Source: Peptoniphilus harei (GTDB lineage: Bacteria > Bacillota > Clostridia > Tissierellales > Peptoniphilaceae). Taken from it: a stretch of 64,000 nucleotides of DNA. How positions within the stretch are numbered: position 1 is the first letter of the stretch; the number at the start of each line of letters is the position of its first letter. The translations under genes and the position numbers were made by a program. The notes below the pieces were generated by a model that searched no databases, was not told the DNA's origin, and saw only the letters and a program-made list of their open reading frames with translations. Location: NCBI RefSeq assembly GCF_900454685.1, contig NZ_UATM01000032.1, positions 496,001 through 560,000 of the forward strand. The letters are read 5' to 3'. Shown piece after piece: positions 52,983 to 60,569 of the stretch.

Positions 52983-54296
52983 TTAAATTAATGTGTATAG
53001 ATAATAAAGTAAAACAATGCTAAGTCCATACATAGAAACATGAATTTCCTTAGCTTTTCCTGCAGCAACTTTTAATATTATATAAGATAAAACAGATATT
53101 GATAAACCACTTGCAATGTTATATGTGAATATAGTCATCGCAACTGCTAAAAATGCAGGAATTGATTCTGTTGGATCATCATAATTAATGTTTTTCATTG
53201 AACTCAACATTTGAATTCCAATCATAGCTAAAACAGGACCAGTTGCAACAGCTGGAATCATTAAAGCAATTGGAGTTAATAAAAGTGTTAGTGCGAAAAA
53301 TACAGATGTAAATATTGCTGTTAAACCTGTTCGTCCACCTTCTTCAACACCACTGGCAGATTCAAGATAAGTTGTCATTACTGGCATACAGAAGAAGCTG
53401 CCGATTAGAGTAGATAATGAATCTACTTTAAAACATTTTTCTATTTCAGGCATATTTCCGTTTTCGTCTAACCAATTTGCTCTATTTGCTATACCTAAGA
53501 TAATTCCCATTGTCCCGAAAAAGTCAGGAACAAAGAATGTAAAAATCCATGGTAAGTATTCTGGCTTTAAAGCGCCAAGTATATCTATTCTAAATATTGT
53601 TTCAGAAGAGAACTGAGGAATTTGTATTAGTCTATCAGGAACAGTTGTTACTCCTAAAGGAATACCTATTAAAGTTACAATTAGTATAGATAGAATCATA
53701 CTGCCTCTGATTTTTCTTGCTTCGAAAATAAGTATTAAAATAAATCCTATTAAAAATAATAAAACGTTGATGGATGTTAAATCTCCAAAAGTAAGAGTAT
53801 TTGATTGAGCGTTTGCAACAATTACTCCACTACTCTTAAATCCGATAAGGGCAATGAATAAACCAATTCCTGCACTGATGGAAATTTTAACACTAGCTGG
53901 AATTGCCTTGACAACAATTTCTCTTAATCCAACGAAAGATATAATTACAAATATTAAACCACTTAAAAATACTAGACCAAAAGCCACTTCAACGGGCATG
54001 TCAGTTTCAGAAAGAGTTGTACCGATAATTACAACACTACTCATACCAGGTGCAAGAGCAAAAGGTCTATTAGTGTACAATGCCATGGCCACACTACAAA
54101 TAATTATAAATAAAATCAACACTGTTAATAATGGTGCCGGATTAAGGCCAGCTCCAGATAACAAATTTGGTATTGTAGCTAAAACGTATGACATTGTAGC
54201 GAAAGTAGTAAGGCCGGCTAGTAGTTCTGTTTTGAAATCCGTTGAATTCTCTCTTAATTTAAAATAACTATCTAAATTTGTATCATATTTAGACAT
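52983..54296 (-). CDS. NCS2-family purine permease (AzgA-like)
   Basis: The 437-residue protein has 12-14 hydrophobic segments and the AzgA/PbuG-type start FKLRENSTDFKTELLAGLTTFATMSYVLATIP, followed by RPFALAPGMSSVVIIGTTL and SASGVEEGGRTGLTAIFTSVFF. AzgA-type members carry adenine, guanine or hypoxanthine with protons. No purine riboswitch is seen in the 170 bases upstream. AGGAGG sits ahead of the start. It is a single-gene unit. Confidence 0.85.
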   Translation of the reverse strand: MSKYDTNLDSYFKLRENSTDFKTELLAGLTTFATMSYVLATIPNLLSGAGLNPAPLLTVLILFIIICSVAMALYTNRPFALAPGMSSVVIIGTTLSETDMPVEVAFGLVFLSGLIFVIISFVGLREIVVKAIPASVKISISAGIGLFIALIGFKSSGVIVANAQSNTLTFGDLTSINVLLFLIGFILILIFEARKIRGSMILSILIVTLIGIPLGVTTVPDRLIQIPQFSSETIFRIDILGALKPEYLPWIFTFFVPDFFGTMGIILGIANRANWLDENGNMPEIEKCFKVDSLSTLIGSFFCMPVMTTYLESASGVEEGGRTGLTAIFTSVFFALTLLLTPIALMIPAVATGPVLAMIGIQMLSSMKNINYDDPTESIPAFLAVAMTIFTYNIASGLSISVLSYIILKVAAGKAKEIHVSMYGLSIVLLYYLYTLI

Positions 54297-54471
54297 AACA
54301 AACCTCCTTTACCAGATAATCACAATAAACTATATAAATTAAATTATATCAGACGTGTCCTCTCTGTTAAAGACTCATTAATATTCTAAAATACTGAAGA
54401 GCATTTTTGGGAAATAAAAAATAGTCCTGAAGCTCTTTATATGTTAAAATATGAATCATGGAGGTGTTTAC

Positions 54472-54543
54472 ATGGATACCAGTCGACCCTGGAAAATATG
54501 TACATGCCTAAGCGATAAAGAAAATCTTGTGAGTAATAGCTAG
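54472..54543 (+). CDS. Putative 23-residue leader peptide upstream of mgtE
   Basis: A frame opens with ATG at 54472, 5 bases after GGAGGTG, and ends with TAG at 54541-54543. It encodes MDTSRPWKICTC followed by LSDKENLVSNS. It has no resemblance to a known protein. Codons for Arg (CGA), Pro (CCC), Trp and two Cys come before the codons that overlap the left arm of the hairpin at 54506-54577. This is the layout of a regulatory leader ORF such as mgtL or amino acid operon leaders. Translation is inferred from the strong ribosome-binding site only. Confidence 0.5.
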   Translation: MDTSRPWKICTCLSDKENLVSNS

Positions 54544-54590
54544 ATAATTTAGTTTTCATAAATCTTTATCGCTAGGCAGCGAATTTTTAT
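54506..54590 (+). promoter_or_regulatory. Candidate attenuator in the mgtE leader
   Basis: The left arm (54506-54520) pairs with 54564-54577 over 14 bp with one bulged A. The right arm can instead form a short hairpin TCGCT-AGGC-AGCGA (54569-54582) followed by ATTTTT, a weak terminator. The two folds exclude each other. The left arm lies within codons 12-17 of the leader ORF, so a translating ribosome would choose between them. It does not match the M-box Mg riboswitch as I know it. Confidence 0.5.
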
Positions 54591-54626
54591 GCAAAATTTA
54601 TTTGTTTGCAAAAAATAGGAGGATTT

Positions 54627-55949
54627 ATGAACAACTTAGATAGAGAAAAATTAAAGAACTTGCAAGAAAAGATCAACAGGATGGACCCTGTTGATATAGC
54701 AGAGAACTTAGAAGAACTATCCAAAGAAGATGTGGCAATTTGGATAAAACTCCTAAAAAAGGACCTTTTGGCAGACGCCTTTTCTCTCTTGCCAAGAGAT
54801 AAGAAGATTGAAATGATAGGTTCCCTTTCTGAAGACAGGATTATGAGTCTTATGAAGGAACTTGAAGAAGACGAGGTAGTAGATACCTTGCAAGAGCTTC
54901 CTGCCAATATGGTGAGAAAGCTCATGTACCAATACATCGAAGAGGATAGAAGACCAATTATAAACGAACTTCTAGGCTTTCCTAAGGAGTCCGTTGGTTC
55001 CATTATGTCCGTTGGTTTTATCTTTGTTAAATCAACAGCTACGCCAACACAGGCTCTAGAGAAAATTATCCACTCAGACCTAGATGCAGACAGGCTAGAA
55101 CAAGTTTGGGTTACAAACGAATCCTTACTTCTGATAGGTTATGTAAACCTAGCCGACCTTCTTCGTAATAGGGACAAAAAAATCGAAGAATTTATGCACC
55201 AAATCAATGCCAGCGTCTATGCAACAGATGACCAAGAAGTTGTTGCTAAGTTAGCCTTCAAGTACGACTTATCAGAAATTCCTGTAACAGATTCTGAAGG
55301 TAGACTTGTGGGTATCGTCCCAGCAGAATGGGCCATCGACGTTATGCACGAAGAGTATGAAGAAGACTTGGGTAACATCCACGGTATTAGCGAGTCATCA
55401 CCAGAGCACTATTGGGACAAGTCAGTCCTAAGACTTGCCAAAGACAGGACAATGTGGCTTATAATTTGTCTTGTTACAGCAACTTTTACAAGTTTTATAA
55501 TAAAAAGATATGAGACCCTCTTGGCATCATCAGTTGCTCTTGCAGCCTATATCCCAATGCTAATGGACTCAGGTGGAAACGCAGGTACACAATCATCAAC
55601 AACAGTAATCCGTGGAATCTACACAGGAGAAATTGAATTCAAAGAATTTGTACAAGTTATGTTTAAGGAACTCCGCATTGGATTAATAGTTGGAGCTGTC
55701 CTTGTGGCAGTAAATATAGTTAGGATGTCTATCCTCGACAGTGTTAGCATTGGAGTAACCCTAACAGTTTCAGTCACACTTCTTACAACAATAGTCCTAT
55801 CAAAAATGATTGGTGGTATCCTTCCTCTAATTGCAGAAAAAATAAAGGTGGACCCAACAATAATGGCGGGACCACTTATCACAACAATAGTAGATACTTT
55901 GGTATTATTTGTATATTTCGAAGTGGCAACACTTTTAATTGGGGTTTAA
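54627..55949 (+). CDS. mgtE: Magnesium transporter MgtE
   Basis: The 440-residue channel has an N-terminal superhelical domain (residues about 5-125, with DPVDIAENLEELSKED and DDEVVDTLQELP-type repeats), a CBS pair (about 130-250, including SVGSIMSVGFIFVKS and KYDLSEIPVTDSEGRLVGIVP), a plug helix and five membrane helices with the signature LMDSGGNAGTQSSTTVIRG. Intracellular Mg2+ closes such channels. The ATG at 54627 follows AGGAGG by 5 bases; an upstream TTG frame is rejected. A long structured leader precedes it. Confidence 0.95.
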   Translation: MNNLDREKLKNLQEKINRMDPVDIAENLEELSKEDVAIWIKLLKKDLLADAFSLLPRDKKIEMIGSLSEDRIMSLMKELEEDEVVDTLQELPANMVRKLMYQYIEEDRRPIINELLGFPKESVGSIMSVGFIFVKSTATPTQALEKIIHSDLDADRLEQVWVTNESLLLIGYVNLADLLRNRDKKIEEFMHQINASVYATDDQEVVAKLAFKYDLSEIPVTDSEGRLVGIVPAEWAIDVMHEEYEEDLGNIHGISESSPEHYWDKSVLRLAKDRTMWLIICLVTATFTSFIIKRYETLLASSVALAAYIPMLMDSGGNAGTQSSTTVIRGIYTGEIEFKEFVQVMFKELRIGLIVGAVLVAVNIVRMSILDSVSIGVTLTVSVTLLTTIVLSKMIGGILPLIAEKIKVDPTIMAGPLITTIVDTLVLFVYFEVATLLIGV

Positions 55950-55964
55950 TTTAATAGAAAATTT

Positions 55965-55991
55965 GAAGAAGCACAGGCTTCTTCTTTTTTT
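55965..55991 (+). terminator. Terminator of mgtE
   Basis: GAAGAAGC (55965-55972) pairs with GCTTCTTC (55977-55984), then T7. Confidence 0.9.
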
Positions 55992-56088
55992 GCTTGATTT
56001 TAGGTTTCTAAATAGAAAATAATTCTATTTTTTCCCTTAGTAAGATTGAGCTTGGAGATGAAAATTATAAATAGTTGAAAAAAATTAT

Positions 56089-56130
56089 AAAAAAGGAGAA
56101 GGTCTTGTGCAGTTACCACAAAGCCTTCTC
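56089..56130 (-). terminator. Terminator of the DUF4825-like lipoprotein gene
   Basis: On the minus strand a long stem (56096-56109 with 56117-56130, one mismatch) ends in TTTTT. It lies just past the stop codon. Confidence 0.8.
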
Positions 56131-56132
56131 TT

Positions 56133-56612
56133 TTATTTATTCCAATTATTTACAAAGTCCTCAAAGCTTTCTCTGTCCTTGGATATTTCTTCTATGCTTG
56201 TATTTTTTTCTTCTAAGATTTCTTCTATTTCTTTTCTGTAGAAGATGAAGATTTTATCCTTCAGCTCCTTATTTTTTTCTTCTTCAAAGTCCCTGCCACT
56301 TTCTACATAATAAATCCTATCTAGGTTTTTTATAAGGGCGAAAGTCTCTATGGCATTTATAAAAAGGTCTTCTCTATTTATGTTAGATGTGTCCTTTACA
56401 AAAATTTTAAGCCCGTAGGGTGACTTGCTTGAAAGTATTTCAATAGCGCCCACCTCGAAGCCCTTTGGGTAGTCTTGTCTCGACACAATTTGTGAGACAC
56501 TTGAGTTGTCGCCAACGAAGTCTGTCTTGTAATTGTATAGACTATCTATCCTTCTATTTTGGCAGCCGCAAAGGACAAGTACTAGGCCCAAGAATATATA
56601 AAGTTTTTTCAA
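56133..56612 (-). CDS. DUF4825-like lipoprotein
   Basis: The protein of about 159 residues has a lipoprotein signal (KKLYIFLGLVLVLCGC) and the DUF4825-type segment LYNYKTDFVGDNSSVSQIVSR near residue 28, followed by a mixed fold and an acidic helical tail. The family has no assigned function. The start is uncertain: TTG at 56612 fits the GAGGTG site best, while an ATG at 56618 sits directly against it. It is a single-gene unit. Confidence 0.65.
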   Translation of the reverse strand: MKKLYIFLGLVLVLCGCQNRRIDSLYNYKTDFVGDNSSVSQIVSRQDYPKGFEVGAIEILSSKSPYGLKIFVKDTSNINREDLFINAIETFALIKNLDRIYYVESGRDFEEEKNKELKDKIFIFYRKEIEEILEEKNTSIEEISKDRESFEDFVNNWNK

Positions 56613-56640
56613 ACACATCACCTCTTTCATAGATTATATC

Positions 56641-56669
56641 AAAAAAATAAAAAGTCACTAGGACTTTTT
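56641..56669 (-). terminator. Terminator downstream of surE and the small ORF
   Basis: AAAAAGTC (56649-56656) pairs with GACTTTTT (56662-56669), with a T-rich tail on the minus strand. Confidence 0.75.
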
Positions 56670-56681
56670 AAATTCTTTTAT

Positions 56682-56753
56682 TTACATTATTGTTCTAAAA
56701 AATATTCCAAAAATCAAAAAGATTAAAAATAATAAGGTAAATTTGTAGTTCAC
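56682..56753 (-). CDS. Putative 23-residue hydrophobic peptide behind surE
   Basis: A GTG start at 56753 follows AAAGG by 6 bases and the frame ends with TAA at 56682-56684. The product would be (M)NYKFTLLFLIFLIFGIFFR plus TIM, a single membrane helix with a basic end. It lies between the surE stop and its terminator, so it is on the wal-surE transcript. Very short AT-rich frames often look hydrophobic by chance, so this is tentative. Confidence 0.4.
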   Translation of the reverse strand: MNYKFTLLFLIFLIFGIFFRTIM

Positions 56754-56772
56754 TATTTTTCCTTTCGTGACT

Positions 56773-57519
56773 TTATTTTAGCATTTGGCTTAACTCATTG
56801 ATGAGAGTTAGGTTAGTTACATCGTATAAAAGCGGGCTTACTGTTGCATAGCCTTGGCCCAAGAAGTGGATGTCTGAATCCTTTTCGTTGTTGTCCTTTG
56901 GGAAGCCTTTAAGCCTCATGTTGTAGCCTTCTCCTTCTTCTGAAATGTCGTAGATTGACATTACGTCGGCTCCAACCTTGCAAACTTCTACTCCCTTTAG
57001 TTCTTCGTAGTCAAGGTAAGGTACGTTTATATTTAGGACTTGAAGTCTCTTTAGGTCGTCAAGTTTGTTAAAGACTTCTACTGCAACTCTTGCTGCTGTT
57101 TCGAACTTTGAGTGGCCCTTTACCCATTGAGATGAAACTGCAATGGCAGGTATGTTAAATAAGTTTGCTTCAATTGCTGCTGAAACTGTGCCTGAATAGA
57201 GGACATTTGTCGCTGCGTTAAAGCCGGAGTTTATACCTGAGAAGCAGAAGTCAAACTTTTCATCTAGTAGGTGGACTGCTGCTCTCACACAGTCAGCTGG
57301 TGTCCCATATACGCAAAGGCTCTTCACATCTCCAAGGCCTTCTAGTTTTGTTTCTTGAACCATTAGTGGGCTCTTAAAGGTAATGGCGTGTGATTTGCCA
57401 GAGTTTTCAACATTTGGCGCAGCGATAGTAACCTTGTGGCCTTCCTTTATTAGGGCCTTGGCAAGGACTTCTATGCCTTCTGCATTTATTCCGTCATCAT
57501 TTGTAAGTAATATGTTCAA
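56773..57519 (-). CDS. surE: 5'/3'-nucleotidase SurE
   Basis: The 248-residue phosphatase has the metal site LLTNDDGINAEGIEVLAKAL at the start, APNVENSGKSHAIT, YGTPADCVRAAVHLL and FSGINSGFNAATNVLYSGTVSAAIEA (split here as GINSG and GTVSAA motifs). SurE removes phosphate from nucleoside monophosphates. It follows walJ by 16 bases, which is not the usual neighbour in Bacillus. Confidence 0.95.
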   Translation of the reverse strand: MNILLTNDDGINAEGIEVLAKALIKEGHKVTIAAPNVENSGKSHAITFKSPLMVQETKLEGLGDVKSLCVYGTPADCVRAAVHLLDEKFDFCFSGINSGFNAATNVLYSGTVSAAIEANLFNIPAIAVSSQWVKGHSKFETAARVAVEVFNKLDDLKRLQVLNINVPYLDYEELKGVEVCKVGADVMSIYDISEEGEGYNMRLKGFPKDNNEKDSDIHFLGQGYATVSPLLYDVTNLTLINELSQMLK

Positions 57520-57535
57520 ATTATTCCTCCCTTAT

Positions 57536-58321
57536 TTAAAGTTCAAAGACTTTTGATGGGTCTGACCTTGGAGCCACATCGATAGTGTAGTCTGTGTTTT
57601 CTTTTTTGTGTTCTGATGCAAGCAAGTCATTTATTGTCCTTAGGGCCAGGTCTGGCAGATTGTTGTCAGAAGACAAGTGACCTAGGATAACTTGTTCTTG
57701 TTTCTTTTTTAAAATCATTGCAAGAACTTCGCCTGCATTTTCATTTGAGAGGTGGCCCTTGGTAGAAAGGATCCTCTGCTTAGTTGGATAGGGGTAAGTC
57801 CCATTTATTAGCATGTCGACGTCGTGGTTGGACTCTAGGTAAATTAAGTCTGACCCATCCATTTTTTCCATGGCATCTTGATTGACCCAACCTGTATCTG
57901 TCAAGAGGGAAAGTTTCTTATCTCCCTTAACTACAAAGCCACAGCCACTTGCACAGTCGTGGAAGGTGGATATGGGCAGGATGTCTAGGTCCTTAAAGCT
58001 GAAGCCCTTGCCATTCTCAAAGATAAAAGTATTCTTTGGGTCTAGCTTCTTAACAGTGGGAAGCATGGCATCAAGGGTCATCATGTTGGAGAAGACCTTT
58101 AGGTTGTGTCTTCTCGATAGGACTCCAACTCCTTTGACGTGGTCTATGTGTTCATGAGTCACGAAGACTGCGTCAAGCTCTGATGGATTTACGCCTATCT
58201 TTTCTAAGTTCTCTTCAATTTTTTTGCCAGAAAGTCCGGCATCTATAATAATTTTTGTATCTTTATATTCAATGTATTGGCAGTTGCCACTTGAGCCACT
58301 TGCCAAAGAGCAAAATTTCAT
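57536..58321 (-). CDS. walJ: MBL-fold hydrolase WalJ/YycJ
   Basis: The 261-residue metallo-beta-lactamase-fold protein starts MKFCSLASGSSGNCQYIEY, has the metal motif VTHEHIDHVKG (HxHxDH) and later STFHDCASGCGF and LESNHDVDML. It is the YycJ protein encoded with walRK in Firmicutes, linked to DNA repair or cell-wall/replication coordination. Start 58321 is set by GGAGG 5 bases upstream; a longer frame to 58333 is less likely. Confidence 0.93.
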   Translation of the reverse strand: MKFCSLASGSSGNCQYIEYKDTKIIIDAGLSGKKIEENLEKIGVNPSELDAVFVTHEHIDHVKGVGVLSRRHNLKVFSNMMTLDAMLPTVKKLDPKNTFIFENGKGFSFKDLDILPISTFHDCASGCGFVVKGDKKLSLLTDTGWVNQDAMEKMDGSDLIYLESNHDVDMLINGTYPYPTKQRILSTKGHLSNENAGEVLAMILKKKQEQVILGHLSSDNNLPDLALRTINDLLASEHKKENTDYTIDVAPRSDPSKVFEL

Positions 58322-58378
58322 AAAAACCTCCACACATATTCTAACATAGGGATTTGAAATTGTTAAGCTTAGGAGTCT

Positions 58379-59227
58379 TTAGTAGTTTGATAGAACTGTG
58401 TATTCCCCGTCAGAAAACTTGACCTTCCAACCAGGTATGGCACGACCATTTACTGCACGAGTTATGTCTTCGATATAGCCCTGGTCTTCTGGGTTGAAGT
58501 AGAAGCAGGGGATGATTTTTTCGATTGTCTTGTTGTAGTACTCTGTCTTATTTAATAGAGAGAGAAGGGCCCTAGGAGCAGGAGATAAAAATATCTTTTG
58601 GTCTGACTTGTCAAGGACATTGAGCCAAAGCCTATCCATAGACATTACTCCCCTCTCGTCAATAATGAAGTTGGTGTAGGAGGACTCAACTGGAATATTT
58701 TCAAAGATCTTGGTGTAGTTTAAAAAGTACTTGCCATCTTGCTCTTTGTAATAACTTAGGTAGATGTCTCTTGTGTCGTACTTCTTGTCCAATAAAAACT
58801 TAGTAGCAATTTTTTGTGCCTCATCTAGGTTTTTAATATTGTATTTCTTATCTTCTTTTCTGTTTTCGTAGTAGACCCTGCGACCATTGACAAGGTTTAT
58901 ATACTCGTCATTGAGTGAGATCTCTGCTAGGTCTGTGCTTGGCCTTTCAACTGTGCCCTTGCCGTCAAAGTACCTGTTCTTTATGTCTTCTTCTGATGAT
59001 GTCTCAAAGGAAACCAAGACTGAGGGAAGTTTTTTTCTCCTTCTTGGTATTTTTGTATCTAAGATAATATTTTTTTCTTTTAAAAGACCAGTGACCTCTT
59101 TTACAAAGTCAATTCTTGTGGACTCGTCCCTCATCTTAAAATTTTTGTAGTTGCTATAGCCAAAGAGGCCCACATTGGCAACTATAAGGGCGATTATTAA
59201 GATTTTTTTAATTTTTTTCCAATCCAT
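58379..59227 (-). CDS. walI: WalRK regulator WalI (YycI)
   Basis: The 282-residue protein has one N-terminal membrane helix (IKKILIIALIVANVGLFGYS) and an outside domain ending in the YycI-type GWKVKFSDGEYTVLSNY. It lies one base after walH, as in Bacillus and Staphylococcus. WalH and WalI bind the WalK kinase and hold down its activity. Sequence similarity of this family is low, so assignment rests on position and topology too. Confidence 0.85.
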   Translation of the reverse strand: MDWKKIKKILIIALIVANVGLFGYSNYKNFKMRDESTRIDFVKEVTGLLKEKNIILDTKIPRRRKKLPSVLVSFETSSEEDIKNRYFDGKGTVERPSTDLAEISLNDEYINLVNGRRVYYENRKEDKKYNIKNLDEAQKIATKFLLDKKYDTRDIYLSYYKEQDGKYFLNYTKIFENIPVESSYTNFIIDERGVMSMDRLWLNVLDKSDQKIFLSPAPRALLSLLNKTEYYNKTIEKIIPCFYFNPEDQGYIEDITRAVNGRAIPGWKVKFSDGEYTVLSNY

Positions 59228-59228
59228 A

Positions 59229-60569
59229 CTATCTCACCATCATCAAACTTCCGTCTTCAACATCAAAATAGTAGACGCTGCCCATGTAGGACATTTCATA
59301 AACAAGGCTAGGTTCCTCTGCCTGAGAACTACTGGAAATTAAATAGACAAGACTTAGGTTATCTATGGAAGATAAGATGTCCATTACAGGTTTGTAGTCA
59401 AAAGTCTCCTTGTTCTTTTTTAAAATCTTATGGATTCCCTCTATGTTAATTTTTTCCTTTTTATAAATTGGGTTGTCGTCCTTACGGATGTAGTATTCCC
59501 TATAATTTTTTACAAACTCAGAGTAGACGTCAATCTCTATAAAGCTGTGGTCCTTAGATGGAAGGACTAGGGGAATTTGCCCGTCTTTTAAGTTGAAGAA
59601 GAACCTGTAACCCAAATTGTCGTTGTAGTCGCAGGGCTCGATCTTCTCGAGATAAATCCCAGAGCTTATCCCAGTCTTTTGGGCGATAAATTCCACGGCC
59701 CTATCGAGAGACTTGTTGAGATCACGAGACTTGACATCAAAGAGAGACTCTAGGGAGTATTCAATAATCCCGTCACTTGATAAAGACAAGTATTCATTTT
59801 CATAGACATAGGTATTCTTACCATCTACAGACATTTCCCTGATGTAGTCAATGGGGATCCCCAAAAATCTTTCGGCCAAGTTGGACTTCATGCTCTCTTC
59901 CAAGTTGCTTAGACCAGAGACATAGGCAACCTTCTGTAGGGAGATGTAGTCTTCGTCGGGAATGTAAATATCCTTTTTTATCCCGTAGGCCTCGTAAAAG
60001 TTGACAGCCCTTATGCCCTTGGATTTGACTTCCTTTAAGATTTCTCCTATATCAAAGTCCACCTTTATATCCACAAGCTTGTAAAAGTTTTTGCTGCCAG
60101 AAATATAGATTTCTCCAAGATTTGAAATGTAAATGGAGTCCACACTTAGGTTGATGTCGTTGGAGTTTCTTTTGTCTCCAATTAGGTTCACAAAAACAGA
60201 ACCTGAAAGGGGAGAATTAAATTTAAAAACTAGGGACTCCTGCCTTTGGAGGTTTAAATATTCTTCTGTATCAATGAGTTTTAAGTTTTCTGAATTTGCC
60301 TTTTGAAGCTTCTCAGAAATATTTTCTCCCGTCATCTTCCAATAGGGTCCAAGATCTGTTGTCATGTAGTGGTCCCTGTCCCCAAAGTTTGCAATTAATC
60401 TTTGAGGAGTAAGAATCTCTTGCAAGAACTCATCTACTTCACCAATCTTCGCCTGGTCTTCGGACTTTGTGTCAAAGGAGAGCCAGAGGTTCTTGGACTG
60501 GAAGACCAAGAGGATCACTAGGCCTATTAAGATGAAGGTAGATGTTGGCTTAGGCAATTTCTTCATCAT
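59229..60569 (-). CDS. walH: WalRK regulator WalH (YycH)
   Basis: The protein of about 446 residues has one N-terminal membrane helix (TSTFILIGLVILLVFQSKNLWL) and a large outside part with the YycH opening ending in ILTPQRLIANFGDRDHYMTT. I take ATG 60569 as start, 6 bases after GAAGGTG; ATG codons at 60566 and 60575 are also possible. It overlaps walK by about 20 bases. Confidence 0.87.
   Translation of the reverse strand: MMKKLPKPTSTFILIGLVILLVFQSKNLWLSFDTKSEDQAKIGEVDEFLQEILTPQRLIANFGDRDHYMTTDLGPYWKMTGENISEKLQKANSENLKLIDTEEYLNLQRQESLVFKFNSPLSGSVFVNLIGDKRNSNDINLSVDSIYISNLGEIYISGSKNFYKLVDIKVDFDIGEILKEVKSKGIRAVNFYEAYGIKKDIYIPDEDYISLQKVAYVSGLSNLEESMKSNLAERFLGIPIDYIREMSVDGKNTYVYENEYLSLSSDGIIEYSLESLFDVKSRDLNKSLDRAVEFIAQKTGISSGIYLEKIEPCDYNDNLGYRFFFNLKDGQIPLVLPSKDHSFIEIDVYSEFVKNYREYYIRKDDNPIYKKEKINIEGIHKILKKNKETFDYKPVMDILSSIDNLSLVYLISSSSQAEEPSLVYEMSYMGSVYYFDVEDGSLMMVR

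Noticed and set aside
54475-54580. Likeness to the theophylline aptamer (GATACCAG...CCC...GGCAGC)
   Set aside because: The parts are too far apart and not in the right helix context; coincidence.
54461-54590. M-box (ykoK) magnesium riboswitch upstream of mgtE
   Set aside because: The conserved GUUAGGUGAGGCUCCU opening and later conserved loops of the M-box are not present; the region has a leader ORF and different helices instead.
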